Source of the DNA: Castellaniella sp034007085
GTDB taxonomy: Bacteria; Pseudomonadota; Gammaproteobacteria; Burkholderiales; Burkholderiaceae_B
DNA length: 64,000 bases
Reading direction: 5' to 3'
NCBI RefSeq assembly: GCF_034007085.1
Contig: NZ_JAVERO010000001.1
Coordinates: 1-64,000 of the forward strand
This document shows positions 50,447 through 58,459 of this stretch, one piece after another. The stretch's first letter is position 1, and every line of letters begins with the position of its first letter. The translations under genes and the position numbers were made by a program. The notes beneath the pieces are model-generated. The model was given only the letters and a program-made list of their open reading frames with translations. It made no database searches and was not told where the DNA came from.

Positions 50447-52129
50447 TTACAGGATGATGCGGCGGAAGTCCGCCAGCAGACCAGCCAGATAGGCGTTGAA
50501 ACGCGCGGCCGCCGCCCCGTCGATCACGCGATGGTCGTAGGACAGCGACAGCGGCAGCATCAGGCGCGGCTGAAAGGCCTGTCCATCCCAGACCGGTTGC
50601 ATGGTCGAACGCGACACGCCCAGGATGGCCACCTCGGGCGCGTTGATGATGGGCGTGAAGTCCGTGCCGCCGATCCCGCCCAGGGACGAGATCGAAAAGC
50701 AGCCCCCCTGCATCTGCGACGGCGAGAGCTTGCCTGCGCGCGCCAGACTGGCCAGTTCGGCGGTTTCTGCCGCCAATGCCAGCACGCCTTTCCTGTCGGC
50801 ATCCCGGATCACCGGCACCACCAGTCCGTTGGGCGTATCGGCTGCGAAGCCGATATGGAAATACTGCTTGAGCACCAGATTGTCGCCGTCCAGCGAGGCA
50901 TTGAATTCAGGGAATTTTTTCAATGCGGCGACCACCGCCTTGATCAGGAAGGCCAGCATGGTGACCTTGGCGCCGGATTGCTTGTTTTCCGCGTTCAACT
51001 GCTGACGCAAGGCTTCCAGTTCGGTGATGTCCGCCACGTCGTTATTGGTCACGTGCGGGATCATGACCCAATTGCGGTGCAGATTGGCGCCGGAAATTTT
51101 CTTGATGCGCGACAACGGCCTGGTCTGGATTGCGCCGAACTTGGCGAAATCGACCTTGGGCCAGCCAAGCACGCTGAAGCCGCTGCCTGCCGGCACCGTC
51201 GAACCCACGGGGCTGACGCCACCGGTAGCCAGGGCCTGCTTGACGTAGGCACGCACATCGTCGGCCGTAATGCGATTCTTGGGACCGCTGCCCGTCACCT
51301 GGGTCAGATTGACGCCCAATTCCCGGGCGAACCGCCGCACCGAAGGCGATGCATGCGGCAAATTGCGCAGCGGGACCTCGGCCTCGGCAAACGAGGCCGT
51401 CGGAGACGTCCGTTCCGGCGCGCTGGATGCCATGGCTGGCGCGGGCGACGGGGCCACCGGCGCAGCCAAGGTTTCCGGTGCCGGTGTAGCAGAGGTTTCC
51501 GGTGCCGCAGCGAGCACCGGGGCCTGGGCTGCGCCGCCCGTGGTTTCCACTACCAGGATTTCCGTGCCCTGCGAGACCTTGTCGCCCAATTTGACGAGGA
51601 TTTCCTTGACCACCCCGCCGACCGGGGCGGGGATTTCCATGGAGGCCTTGTCGGATTCGACCGTGATCAGGCTCTGTTCGGCCTGGATGGTATCGCCCAC
51701 GGCCACCAGGATCTCGATGACTTCGACCGCATCGAAATCACCGATGTCGGGCACGACCACGGCTTGCGTACCCCCTGCAGCGACCGGCGCCGCAGGCGCG
51801 GCAGGGGAAACTTCGGCCTGGACGGCTTGCGCCGCTGCGGCAGCTGATGCAGGCGCGGTGGCCGCCGCAGGCGGAACCGTCGCGGCATCCGAGGCCTCGA
51901 TTTTCAGGATGACCGCGCCCTCGCCCACCTTGTCACCCAGTTTGACCAGGATTTCCTTGACCACCCCGCCCTGCGAAGCGGGGATTTCCATGGAGGCCTT
52001 GTCGGATTCGACCGTGATCAGGCTCTGTTCGGCCTGGATGGTATCGCCCACGGCCACCAGGATCTCGATGACCTCGACCGCATCGAAATCGCCGATGTCG
52101 GGGACCTTGATTTCCACGATAGTGCTCAT
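50447..52129 (-). CDS. aceF: Dihydrolipoamide acetyltransferase (E2) of pyruvate dehydrogenase
   Basis: A 560-residue E2: lipoyl domain 1 (residues 1-78, Lys44), Ala/Pro linker, lipoyl domain 2 (about 124-198, Lys161), a second linker, the peripheral-subunit-binding domain (SPSVRRFARELGVNL near 261-299), and the catalytic domain with SYDHRVIDGA (His533). It forms the core that hands acetyl groups to CoA. The two lipoyl domains are nearly identical over about 170 bp. It lies between aceE (14 bp) and lpdA (10 bp). Confidence 0.96.
   Translation of the reverse strand: MSTIVEIKVPDIGDFDAVEVIEILVAVGDTIQAEQSLITVESDKASMEIPASQGGVVKEILVKLGDKVGEGAVILKIEASDAATVPPAAATAPASAAAAAQAVQAEVSPAAPAAPVAAGGTQAVVVPDIGDFDAVEVIEILVAVGDTIQAEQSLITVESDKASMEIPAPVGGVVKEILVKLGDKVSQGTEILVVETTGGAAQAPVLAAAPETSATPAPETLAAPVAPSPAPAMASSAPERTSPTASFAEAEVPLRNLPHASPSVRRFARELGVNLTQVTGSGPKNRITADDVRAYVKQALATGGVSPVGSTVPAGSGFSVLGWPKVDFAKFGAIQTRPLSRIKKISGANLHRNWVMIPHVTNNDVADITELEALRQQLNAENKQSGAKVTMLAFLIKAVVAALKKFPEFNASLDGDNLVLKQYFHIGFAADTPNGLVVPVIRDADRKGVLALAAETAELASLARAGKLSPSQMQGGCFSISSLGGIGGTDFTPIINAPEVAILGVSRSTMQPVWDGQAFQPRLMLPLSLSYDHRVIDGAAAARFNAYLAGLLADFRRIIL
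51580..51752 (-). repeat. Lipoyl-module DNA repeat, copy B (second domain of aceF)
   Basis: Over a stretch of about 90 bp around the lipoyl-lysine codon it is base-for-base identical to copy A (51930-52105), and it is very similar to copy C in lpdA. Same orientation, so recombination could delete or swap domains. Confidence 0.88.
51930..52105 (-). repeat. Lipoyl-module DNA repeat, copy A (first domain of aceF)
   Basis: Partner of copies B and C. Differences from B are a handful of bases, concentrated where the domains turn into their linkers. Confidence 0.88.
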
Positions 52130-52143
52130 GTCCTGTGTCCTCC

Positions 52144-54852
52144 TCAGGCGTAATGCGGATTGGCCTTTTCGGGGTCGATGCCATATTTGGCAATCGCCTC
52201 GGCGCATTGCTTGATATCGATGGCGCCTTCGTCGGCCAGGCTGCGCAAAGCGGCCAGGACCACGAAATGGCGATCGATCTCGAAATGCTTGCGCAGTTCG
52301 GAGCGGAAATCCGAACGGCCAAAGCCATCGGTTCCCAAGACCTTGAGGGAACGCCCCTTGGGCACGAACGGGCGGATCATGTCGCCATAGGCCTTGATGT
52401 AGTCCGTGGAGACGATGATCGGCCCCTGGGTATCCTTGAGCTGGCGCGTCACATACGCTTCCTGGACCGGCTCGGTCGGATGCAACAGATTGTGGCGCTC
52501 GACGTCCAGGCCATTGCGGCGCAATTCCGAGAAACTGGTCACGCTCCAGACGTCCGAGGTCACGCCCCAGTCCTTTTCCAGCAGTGCCTGGGCGGCCAGC
52601 ACTTCGCGCAGAATCGTGCCCGACCCCATCAGCTGGACGTGTTTCTTGGCAGGCTTGGCGCTGGACTGCAGCTTGTACATCCCCTTCAGGATGCCTTCCT
52701 CGTCGCCCGCCCTCAGGCCCGGCTGGGCGTAGTTCTCGTTCATGACCGTGATGTAGAAGAACACGTCTTCCTGGTCATGCATCATGCGCTGCAGGCCGCT
52801 GCGAATGATGACGGCAACCTCGTGGGCAAAGGCCGGGTCGTAGGCCACGCAATTGGGAATCAGGGAAGCCTGGATATGACTGTGGCCGTCTTCGTGCTGC
52901 AGCCCTTCGCCGTTCAGGGTGGTGCGCCCGGCCGTGCCACCCAGCACGAAACCGCGCGCCAGCATGTCGCCCGCCGCCCAGGCATGATCGCCGAAACGCT
53001 GGAACCCGAACATCGAGTAGTAGATGAAGAACGGGATCATGATGCAGTTGCTGACGGAATAGGACGTCGCCGCCGCAACCCACGAGCTGAAACCGCCGGC
53101 CTCATTGATGCCTTCCTGCAGGAGCTGGCCGTTTTCCGCTTCGCGGTAGTACATCACCTGCCCCTTGTCCACAGGCACGTATTTCTGGCCTTCGGGGGCG
53201 TAGATGCCGATCTGGCGAAACAGGCCTTCCATGCCGAACGTGCGCGATTCGTCCACGAGGATGGGCACCACCCGCGGCGCCAGGTCCTTGTCGCGCAGAA
53301 TCTGGTTCAGCACGCGCACGAACGCCTGGGTCGTGGAGATTTCCCGCCCTTCGGCGGTGGGTTCGAGCACGGCCTTGAAGGCATCCAGCGGCGGCACCGG
53401 CAGCGACTGATCGGCCTTGGCGCGCCGGCGCGGCAGGTAGCCGCCCAGCGCCTTGCGGTGCTCGTGCAGGTATTTCATTTCCGGCGAATCGTCCGCCGGC
53501 TTGAAAAACGGAATCTCATCGAGCTTGTCGTCGGGGATGGGGATATTGAATCGGTCGCGGAATTCGCGCACCGAATCGACGTCCAGTTTCTTTTGCTGAT
53601 GGGTGGGATTCTTGGCCTGGCCGGCGTGGCCCATGCCATAGCCCTTGATGGTCTTGGCCAGAATGACCGAAGGCTGGCCCTTGTGGCTGGCCGCCGCCGC
53701 GAACGCCGCGTAGACCTTGTGCGGGTCGTGGCCGCCGCGATTCAGGCGCCAGACGTCCTCGTCGCTCATGCGGCTGACCATTTCCAGCAGCTTCGGGTGC
53801 TTGCCGAAGAATTTCTCGCGCACGAACTTGCCATCATTGGCCTTGTAGGCCTGGTATTCGCCGTCCACGGTCTCTTCCATGATGCGGCGCAAAATGCCTT
53901 CCTTGTCACGCGCGAGCAAGGGATCCCAGTAGCCCCCCCAGATCAGCTTGAGCACATTCCAGCCATTGCCGCGGAAAGCGCCCTCGAGTTCCTGGATGAT
54001 CTTGCCGTTGCCGCGCACCGGGCCGTCCAGGCGCTGCAGGTTGCAGTTGACGATGAAGATCAGGTTGTCGAGCTTTTCGCGCGAAGCCAGACCAATGGCC
54101 GCCAGGGTATCGGGTTCATCGACTTCGCCATCACCGACAAAGACCCAGACCTTGCGCTGGGACGTATCGGCCAGCCCCCGGGCATGCAGATATTTCAGGA
54201 AACGGGCCTGATAGATGGCCAGCATGGGGCCCAGACCCATCGACACCGTCGAGAACTGCCAGAAATTGGGCATCAGTTTCGGGTGCGGATAAGAAGACAG
54301 GCCCTTGCCCTTGCCGCCGACTTCCTGGCGGAAATAATTCAGGTTTTCCTCGGTCAGGCGGCCTTCGAGGAAGGCGCGGGCATACATGCCCGGGGATGAA
54401 TGGCCCTGGAAATACACCAGGTCGCCGCCATGATCGGGCGATTCGGCGTGCCAGAAATGGTTCTGGCCACACTCGATCATGGTCGCCAGCGATGCGAAGG
54501 ACGCAATGTGGCCGCCCAGGCTGCCGCCGTCGGCGGGCTCGACCCGGTTGGCCTTGACTACCATGGCCATGGCGTTCCAGCGGATATACGATCGGATGCG
54601 CTCTTCCAGCACCATATTGCCCGGATGGGCGGGCTCCAGCCCTGGGGGGATCGTGTTGACGTATGCCGTGTTCAGCGAATAGGGAATGTGTGCGCCGCTG
54701 CGGCGGGCCAGGTCGATCAGGCGTTCGATCAGGTAATGGGCTCGTTCCGCGCCTTCGCGGTCAAGCACCGCCTCCAGCGCATCGATCCATTCCTGGGTTT
54801 CCTGCTGATCGATATCCGCCGCAGCCGCGTGGACTTGGTCAAGAGAGGACAT
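52144..54852 (-). CDS. aceE: Pyruvate dehydrogenase E1 component (homodimeric)
   Basis: A 902-residue thiamine-diphosphate enzyme of the single-chain E1 type. The ThDP motif GDGEVDEPDTLAAIGLASREKLDNLIFIVNCNLQRLDGPV spans about 233-272; GGHIASFASLATMIE near 107 and KTIKGYGMG near 405 are further markers. It decarboxylates pyruvate and loads the lipoyl groups of AceF. The start follows GGAG about 11 bases upstream. First gene of aceE-aceF-lpdA. Length is close to the family's 885-900. Confidence 0.97.
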   Translation of the reverse strand: MSSLDQVHAAAADIDQQETQEWIDALEAVLDREGAERAHYLIERLIDLARRSGAHIPYSLNTAYVNTIPPGLEPAHPGNMVLEERIRSYIRWNAMAMVVKANRVEPADGGSLGGHIASFASLATMIECGQNHFWHAESPDHGGDLVYFQGHSSPGMYARAFLEGRLTEENLNYFRQEVGGKGKGLSSYPHPKLMPNFWQFSTVSMGLGPMLAIYQARFLKYLHARGLADTSQRKVWVFVGDGEVDEPDTLAAIGLASREKLDNLIFIVNCNLQRLDGPVRGNGKIIQELEGAFRGNGWNVLKLIWGGYWDPLLARDKEGILRRIMEETVDGEYQAYKANDGKFVREKFFGKHPKLLEMVSRMSDEDVWRLNRGGHDPHKVYAAFAAAASHKGQPSVILAKTIKGYGMGHAGQAKNPTHQQKKLDVDSVREFRDRFNIPIPDDKLDEIPFFKPADDSPEMKYLHEHRKALGGYLPRRRAKADQSLPVPPLDAFKAVLEPTAEGREISTTQAFVRVLNQILRDKDLAPRVVPILVDESRTFGMEGLFRQIGIYAPEGQKYVPVDKGQVMYYREAENGQLLQEGINEAGGFSSWVAAATSYSVSNCIMIPFFIYYSMFGFQRFGDHAWAAGDMLARGFVLGGTAGRTTLNGEGLQHEDGHSHIQASLIPNCVAYDPAFAHEVAVIIRSGLQRMMHDQEDVFFYITVMNENYAQPGLRAGDEEGILKGMYKLQSSAKPAKKHVQLMGSGTILREVLAAQALLEKDWGVTSDVWSVTSFSELRRNGLDVERHNLLHPTEPVQEAYVTRQLKDTQGPIIVSTDYIKAYGDMIRPFVPKGRSLKVLGTDGFGRSDFRSELRKHFEIDRHFVVLAALRSLADEGAIDIKQCAEAIAKYGIDPEKANPHYA

Positions 54853-55187
54853 GAGGTGTGTCTCCTGTGGTGTGGTTCGATGACGCGACCACACATCGCG
54901 CCAGCCTGATGAAAAATCCCCCCGTTGCGCCTTCGACCTGCCGCCCCGGGGGAGGCGTTCTTGGCTTGAGCCGGCCTGACGGTGATTCATGGGGAAAGGC
55001 GCCGGCAGCACCGCAACCACAGTTCCGGGTGCATCTGCATTCCGGGAGCCGACGCTTGCAGCCATTCTAGGAAAGAGCCTGCCCCAGCACAAGCAAAATT
55101 TCATCAGATGATATGTATTTTTATTATGTGAAAAATTGAATGGGGTTTTCGCGTCTAAAATGGCGCCATCGCTCACTTCACACGTCC
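54853..55187. other. Intergenic region between aceE and the PAS kinase
   Basis: 335 bp without a gene. It holds the aceE ribosome-binding site, a leader of about 200 nt rich in GC stems (CCCCGG-type runs near 54940-54960), a candidate aceE promoter at 55064-55092, and an AT-rich stretch (about 55095-55140) likely to serve the divergent kinase gene. No small protein or RNA gene was recognised. Confidence 0.6.
55064..55092 (-). promoter_or_regulatory. Candidate aceE (PDH operon) promoter
   Basis: On the minus strand, -35 TTGTGC (55087-55092) and -10 TAGAAT (55064-55069) have the ideal 17-bp spacer. The predicted transcript would have a leader of about 200 nt. Upstream DNA is AT-rich. No recognised PdhR-type operator was found. 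Confidence 0.45.
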
Positions 55188-56939
55188 ATGGCCACCCCGA
55201 ACCGCACATCCCTGATTCCGACGACGTTCTACGAGCATGCCCGTCACAGTCGCCGTCTGTACTGGCTGACGCCGGCGGTCGTGCTCGTGCTCTATTTGTG
55301 CGTCATGGGCGCCTTCATCTGGCTGCAGCGCCTGCAGAGCGACAGTGTGATGTTCGTCACCATCGACCAGGAAACGCGCCAGCAACGCCTGATGATGGTG
55401 GTGTTCGCCCTGTCCCTGGTGATTGTATTCAGCCTGCTGGCGCTGTGGCGGTATACCCGTTTCCGCACCCAGGCCGAGGCCGCTCTGATCGCCGAAACAG
55501 GATTTCGCCGCGCCATGGAAAATTCCATGTCCACGGGCATGCGCGTGTTCGACATGCAGGGGCGCATTGCCTACGTCAATCCCGCCTTCTGTCGCATGAT
55601 CGGCTGGAACGAGGCCGATCTGATCGGCCGCACTGCCCCTTTCCCCTACTGGCTGCCGGGCCGCCACGACCATCACCGCGAAACCCTGGCGCAGCTGCTG
55701 TCGGGCCGCACTCCCAGCAGCGGCCTGGAAATCGAGGCGCAGCGGCGCGATGGTTCACGCTTTACCGCGCGCATGTATGTCTCGCCCCTGCGCGACCCCC
55801 AGGGTGAACAGATCGGCTGGATGACCTCCATGACCGACATCACCGAGCCCAAACGCATCCGCGAGGCCCTGACAGCCGCGCACGAGCGCTTCATGACGGT
55901 ACTCGAAGGGCTGGATGACGCGATTTCCGTCGTGGCCGATACGCCCGAAGGCCTGGAACTGCTGTTTGCCAACCGTACCTACCGCCGCCTGTTTGGCGCC
56001 CAGGCCGGCGGCCATGCAGAACTGCTGGGCGGACGGCTGGGCCGCTTCACCGACGAAACCATGGAACTGTTCTCGGCCACAGCCCAGCGCTGGTTCGAAG
56101 TCCACCACCGGATGCTGGCCTGGACCGATTCCCGGCGCGTGCGCCTGCAGGTGGCGCGCGACATCACCGAACGCCGCAAACACGAAGAAGAATCCCGCAT
56201 CCAGCAGGAAAAGGCCCAGCTCACCAGCCGCCTGACCACCATGGGGGAAATGGCCTCGTCCCTGGCGCACGAACTGAACCAGCCGCTGACGGCCATCAGC
56301 AATTACAATATGGCGGCTGTGGCCATGCTCAAATCGGGCAAGGCGCCGACAGAATCCCTGCTGCAGGCGCTCGAAAAGGCGGCGCAGCAGGCCGAACGCG
56401 CCGGCAAGATCATCAGCCGCATCCGCGAATTCGTGAAACGCAGCGAACCTCGCCGCCAGGCCGTGAACCTGGGCCGGATCGTCGAAAATGCCGTCAGTTT
56501 TGCCGACATCGATGCCCGCAAGCGCCGCATCGAAATCGTCCAGAACCTGCCCGACCCGATGCCCGATGTCCTGGCAGACCCGATTCTGATCGAACAGGTG
56601 CTGCTGAATCTGCTGAAAAACGGTGTCGAGGCCATGGAACACAGCGAATGCCGCAGCCTGCACGTCCGGATCACCGATCAGCAATCCCAGATCGAGATCG
56701 CCGTCATCGACCGGGGCCATGGCCTGCGCAACCCCGAACGACTGTTCGAGCCTTTCTACAGCACCAAATCCGAAGGGCTGGGCATGGGCCTGAACATCTG
56801 CCGCACCATCATCGAGTCGCACCACGGACGCCTGTGGGCCAGCGCCAACCCCGAAGGCGGAACGATCTTCCGCTTCACCCTGCCCAAAGCCCCGCCGCGG
56901 CCCCAGTCCACAGAAATCACGGAGGAACAGCACGCATGA
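55188..56939 (+). CDS. PAS-domain sensor histidine kinase (FixL/DctB-like)
   Basis: A 583-residue membrane kinase. Two hydrophobic helices (about 24-48 and 62-84) leave only a very short external loop. PAS domain 1 lies at about 95-215 (STGMRVFDMQGRIAYVNPAFC) and a second PAS-like domain at about 230-330. HisKA carries phosphoacceptor H in SSLAHELNQPLTAISNY near 355, and HATPase_c has LLNLLKNGVEAM, DRGHGL and GLGMGLNI. It is coupled to the response regulator by an ATGA overlap. The signal is likely cytoplasmic or redox. Divergent from the PDH operon. An upstream ATG at 55140 would add 16 residues. Confidence 0.92.
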   Translation: MATPNRTSLIPTTFYEHARHSRRLYWLTPAVVLVLYLCVMGAFIWLQRLQSDSVMFVTIDQETRQQRLMMVVFALSLVIVFSLLALWRYTRFRTQAEAALIAETGFRRAMENSMSTGMRVFDMQGRIAYVNPAFCRMIGWNEADLIGRTAPFPYWLPGRHDHHRETLAQLLSGRTPSSGLEIEAQRRDGSRFTARMYVSPLRDPQGEQIGWMTSMTDITEPKRIREALTAAHERFMTVLEGLDDAISVVADTPEGLELLFANRTYRRLFGAQAGGHAELLGGRLGRFTDETMELFSATAQRWFEVHHRMLAWTDSRRVRLQVARDITERRKHEEESRIQQEKAQLTSRLTTMGEMASSLAHELNQPLTAISNYNMAAVAMLKSGKAPTESLLQALEKAAQQAERAGKIISRIREFVKRSEPRRQAVNLGRIVENAVSFADIDARKRRIEIVQNLPDPMPDVLADPILIEQVLLNLLKNGVEAMEHSECRSLHVRITDQQSQIEIAVIDRGHGLRNPERLFEPFYSTKSEGLGMGLNICRTIIESHHGRLWASANPEGGTIFRFTLPKAPPRPQSTEITEEQHA

Positions 56940-57559
56940 GCGACACCCAAACCCCCAGCACCATCTACATCGTCGACGATGACGAGGCGGTCCGCGATTC
57001 CCTGCGCTGGCTGCTCGAAGCCAATGGCTACACCGTGCGCAGCTTTGCCGGCGCCGAGGAATTCCTCGCCGCCTATGATCCAGAACAGGTCGGCGTGCTG
57101 ATCGCGGACATCCGCATGCCCGGCATGAGCGGCCTGGAACTGCAGGAAACCCTGATTGCCCGCAAGGCCCCCTTGCCCATCGTCTTCATCACCGGCCACG
57201 GCGACGTACCGATGGCGGTTTCCACCATGAAAAAAGGCGCCGTCGATTTTCTGGAAAAGCCTTTCAACGAAGCCGACCTGCGGGCGCTGGTGGCCACCAT
57301 GCTGGAACAGGCCCGCGAACGCGTGCGCGAAGCCCATGCCCAACGCGATCAACAGGCTGTGCTGGGCCGGCTGACGGCGCGCGAACAACAGGTGCTGGAA
57401 CGCATCGTGGCCGGCCGCCTGAACAAACAGATCGCCGGCGATCTGAACATCAGCATCAAGACCGTCGAGGCCCACCGCGCCAACATCATGGAAAAACTCG
57501 AAGTCACCACCGTGGCCGATCTGATGAAGATCGCCCTGACCCGCACCGAGGAGGCCTGA
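56936..57559 (+). CDS. FixJ/NarL-type response regulator
   Basis: A 207-residue regulator: receiver domain 1-125 with acidic pocket DDDE near 14-17, phosphorylation site Asp58 (ADIRMPGMSG) and Lys in FLEKPF near 108; LuxR-type helix-turn-helix at about 142-202 (LTAREQQVLERIVAGRLNKQIA ... ISIKTVEAHRANIMEKL). It is the partner of the PAS kinase just upstream. Its targets are unknown; its location beside the PDH operon and folD makes central-carbon control plausible but unproven. Confidence 0.94.
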   Translation: MSDTQTPSTIYIVDDDEAVRDSLRWLLEANGYTVRSFAGAEEFLAAYDPEQVGVLIADIRMPGMSGLELQETLIARKAPLPIVFITGHGDVPMAVSTMKKGAVDFLEKPFNEADLRALVATMLEQARERVREAHAQRDQQAVLGRLTAREQQVLERIVAGRLNKQIAGDLNISIKTVEAHRANIMEKLEVTTVADLMKIALTRTEEA

Positions 57560-57560
57560 C

Positions 57561-58415
57561 ATGAGCGCCCGCATCATCGACGGAAAAGCCCTGTCCGCCC
57601 AGGTACGCAGCCAGGTCGCCGAACGGGTCCGGACGCTCAAGGCCCAAGGCATCACACCGGGACTGGCCGTGGTCCTGGTCGGCGAGGATCCGGCTTCCCA
57701 GGTCTACGTGCGCAACAAGGCCGCCGCCTGCGAGGCCGCCGGCATGTATTCACGCGTCATCCCGCTGGGGGCCGACACCCCCGAGGGTGAACTGCTGGAC
57801 ATGATCGAAACGCTCAATGCCGACCCGGCTATCCACGGGATCCTGGTGCAGCTGCCCCTGCCCGGTCACATCGATACCGGCCTGGTCATCGAAACCATCA
57901 GCGCAGCCAAGGACGTGGATGGTTTTCACGTCAGCAATGCCGGCCTGCTGATGACCGGCCGGCCGCTGTTTCGCCCCTGCACGCCCTACGGCGTGATGAA
58001 AATGCTGGAATCCGAACAGGTCCCATTGCGCGGCGCCGAAGCCGTGATCGTGGGCGCCAGCAACATCGTCGGCAAGCCCATGGCCATGCTGCTGCTGGCG
58101 GCGGGGGCGACCGTGACGCTGTGCAATTCCAAGACCCGCGATCTGGGCGCCCAGACCCGCCGGGCGGATGTGCTGGTCGTGGCCACGGGCCGGCCCGGCA
58201 TCGTCACAGGCGACATGGTCAAGCCTGGCGCCGTCGTGATCGACGTGGGCATCAATCGGCTCGAATCGGGCAGACTCGTCGGCGATGTGGATTTCGATTC
58301 GGCTGCGGCGGTCGCTTCCGCGATCACCCCCGTGCCCGGCGGCGTGGGCCCCATGACCATCGCCATGCTGCTGGTCAACACCATTGAAGCCGCTGAACGC
58401 ACGCTCCAGGCCTGA
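57561..58415 (+). CDS. folD: Methylenetetrahydrofolate dehydrogenase/cyclohydrolase
   Basis: A 284-residue bifunctional enzyme linking one-carbon units to NADPH. Catalytic lysine is in YVRNKAAACE near 51-60, VQLPLPGHID near 97, DVDGFHVSNAG near 118, and the cofactor loop VIVGASNIVGKPMA near 161-174; the C-terminal PVPGGVGPMTIAML is diagnostic. It starts one base after the regulator's stop, so it likely shares a transcript with the two-component genes. Confidence 0.97.
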   Translation: MSARIIDGKALSAQVRSQVAERVRTLKAQGITPGLAVVLVGEDPASQVYVRNKAAACEAAGMYSRVIPLGADTPEGELLDMIETLNADPAIHGILVQLPLPGHIDTGLVIETISAAKDVDGFHVSNAGLLMTGRPLFRPCTPYGVMKMLESEQVPLRGAEAVIVGASNIVGKPMAMLLLAAGATVTLCNSKTRDLGAQTRRADVLVVATGRPGIVTGDMVKPGAVVIDVGINRLESGRLVGDVDFDSAAAVASAITPVPGGVGPMTIAMLLVNTIEAAERTLQA

Positions 58416-58432
58416 TCCTCGGACTTGAAAAC

Positions 58433-58447
58433 GGGGGCGCAGCCCCC
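58433..58447 (+). promoter_or_regulatory. GC stem-loop between folD and the M3 peptidase gene
   Basis: GGGGGC (58433-58438) pairs perfectly with GCCCCC (58442-58447) around a 3-base loop, 12 bases before the peptidase start. No T-tract is present. The peptidase start itself has no visible ribosome-binding site, so the structure may influence its translation or mark a weak terminator. Confidence 0.4.
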
Positions 58448-58459
58448 ACCTGCCCCTGC

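Noticed and set aside
52135..54399. A 754-codon open frame opposite aceE
   Set aside because: Antisense of a highly conserved dehydrogenase frame; no start signal or motif.
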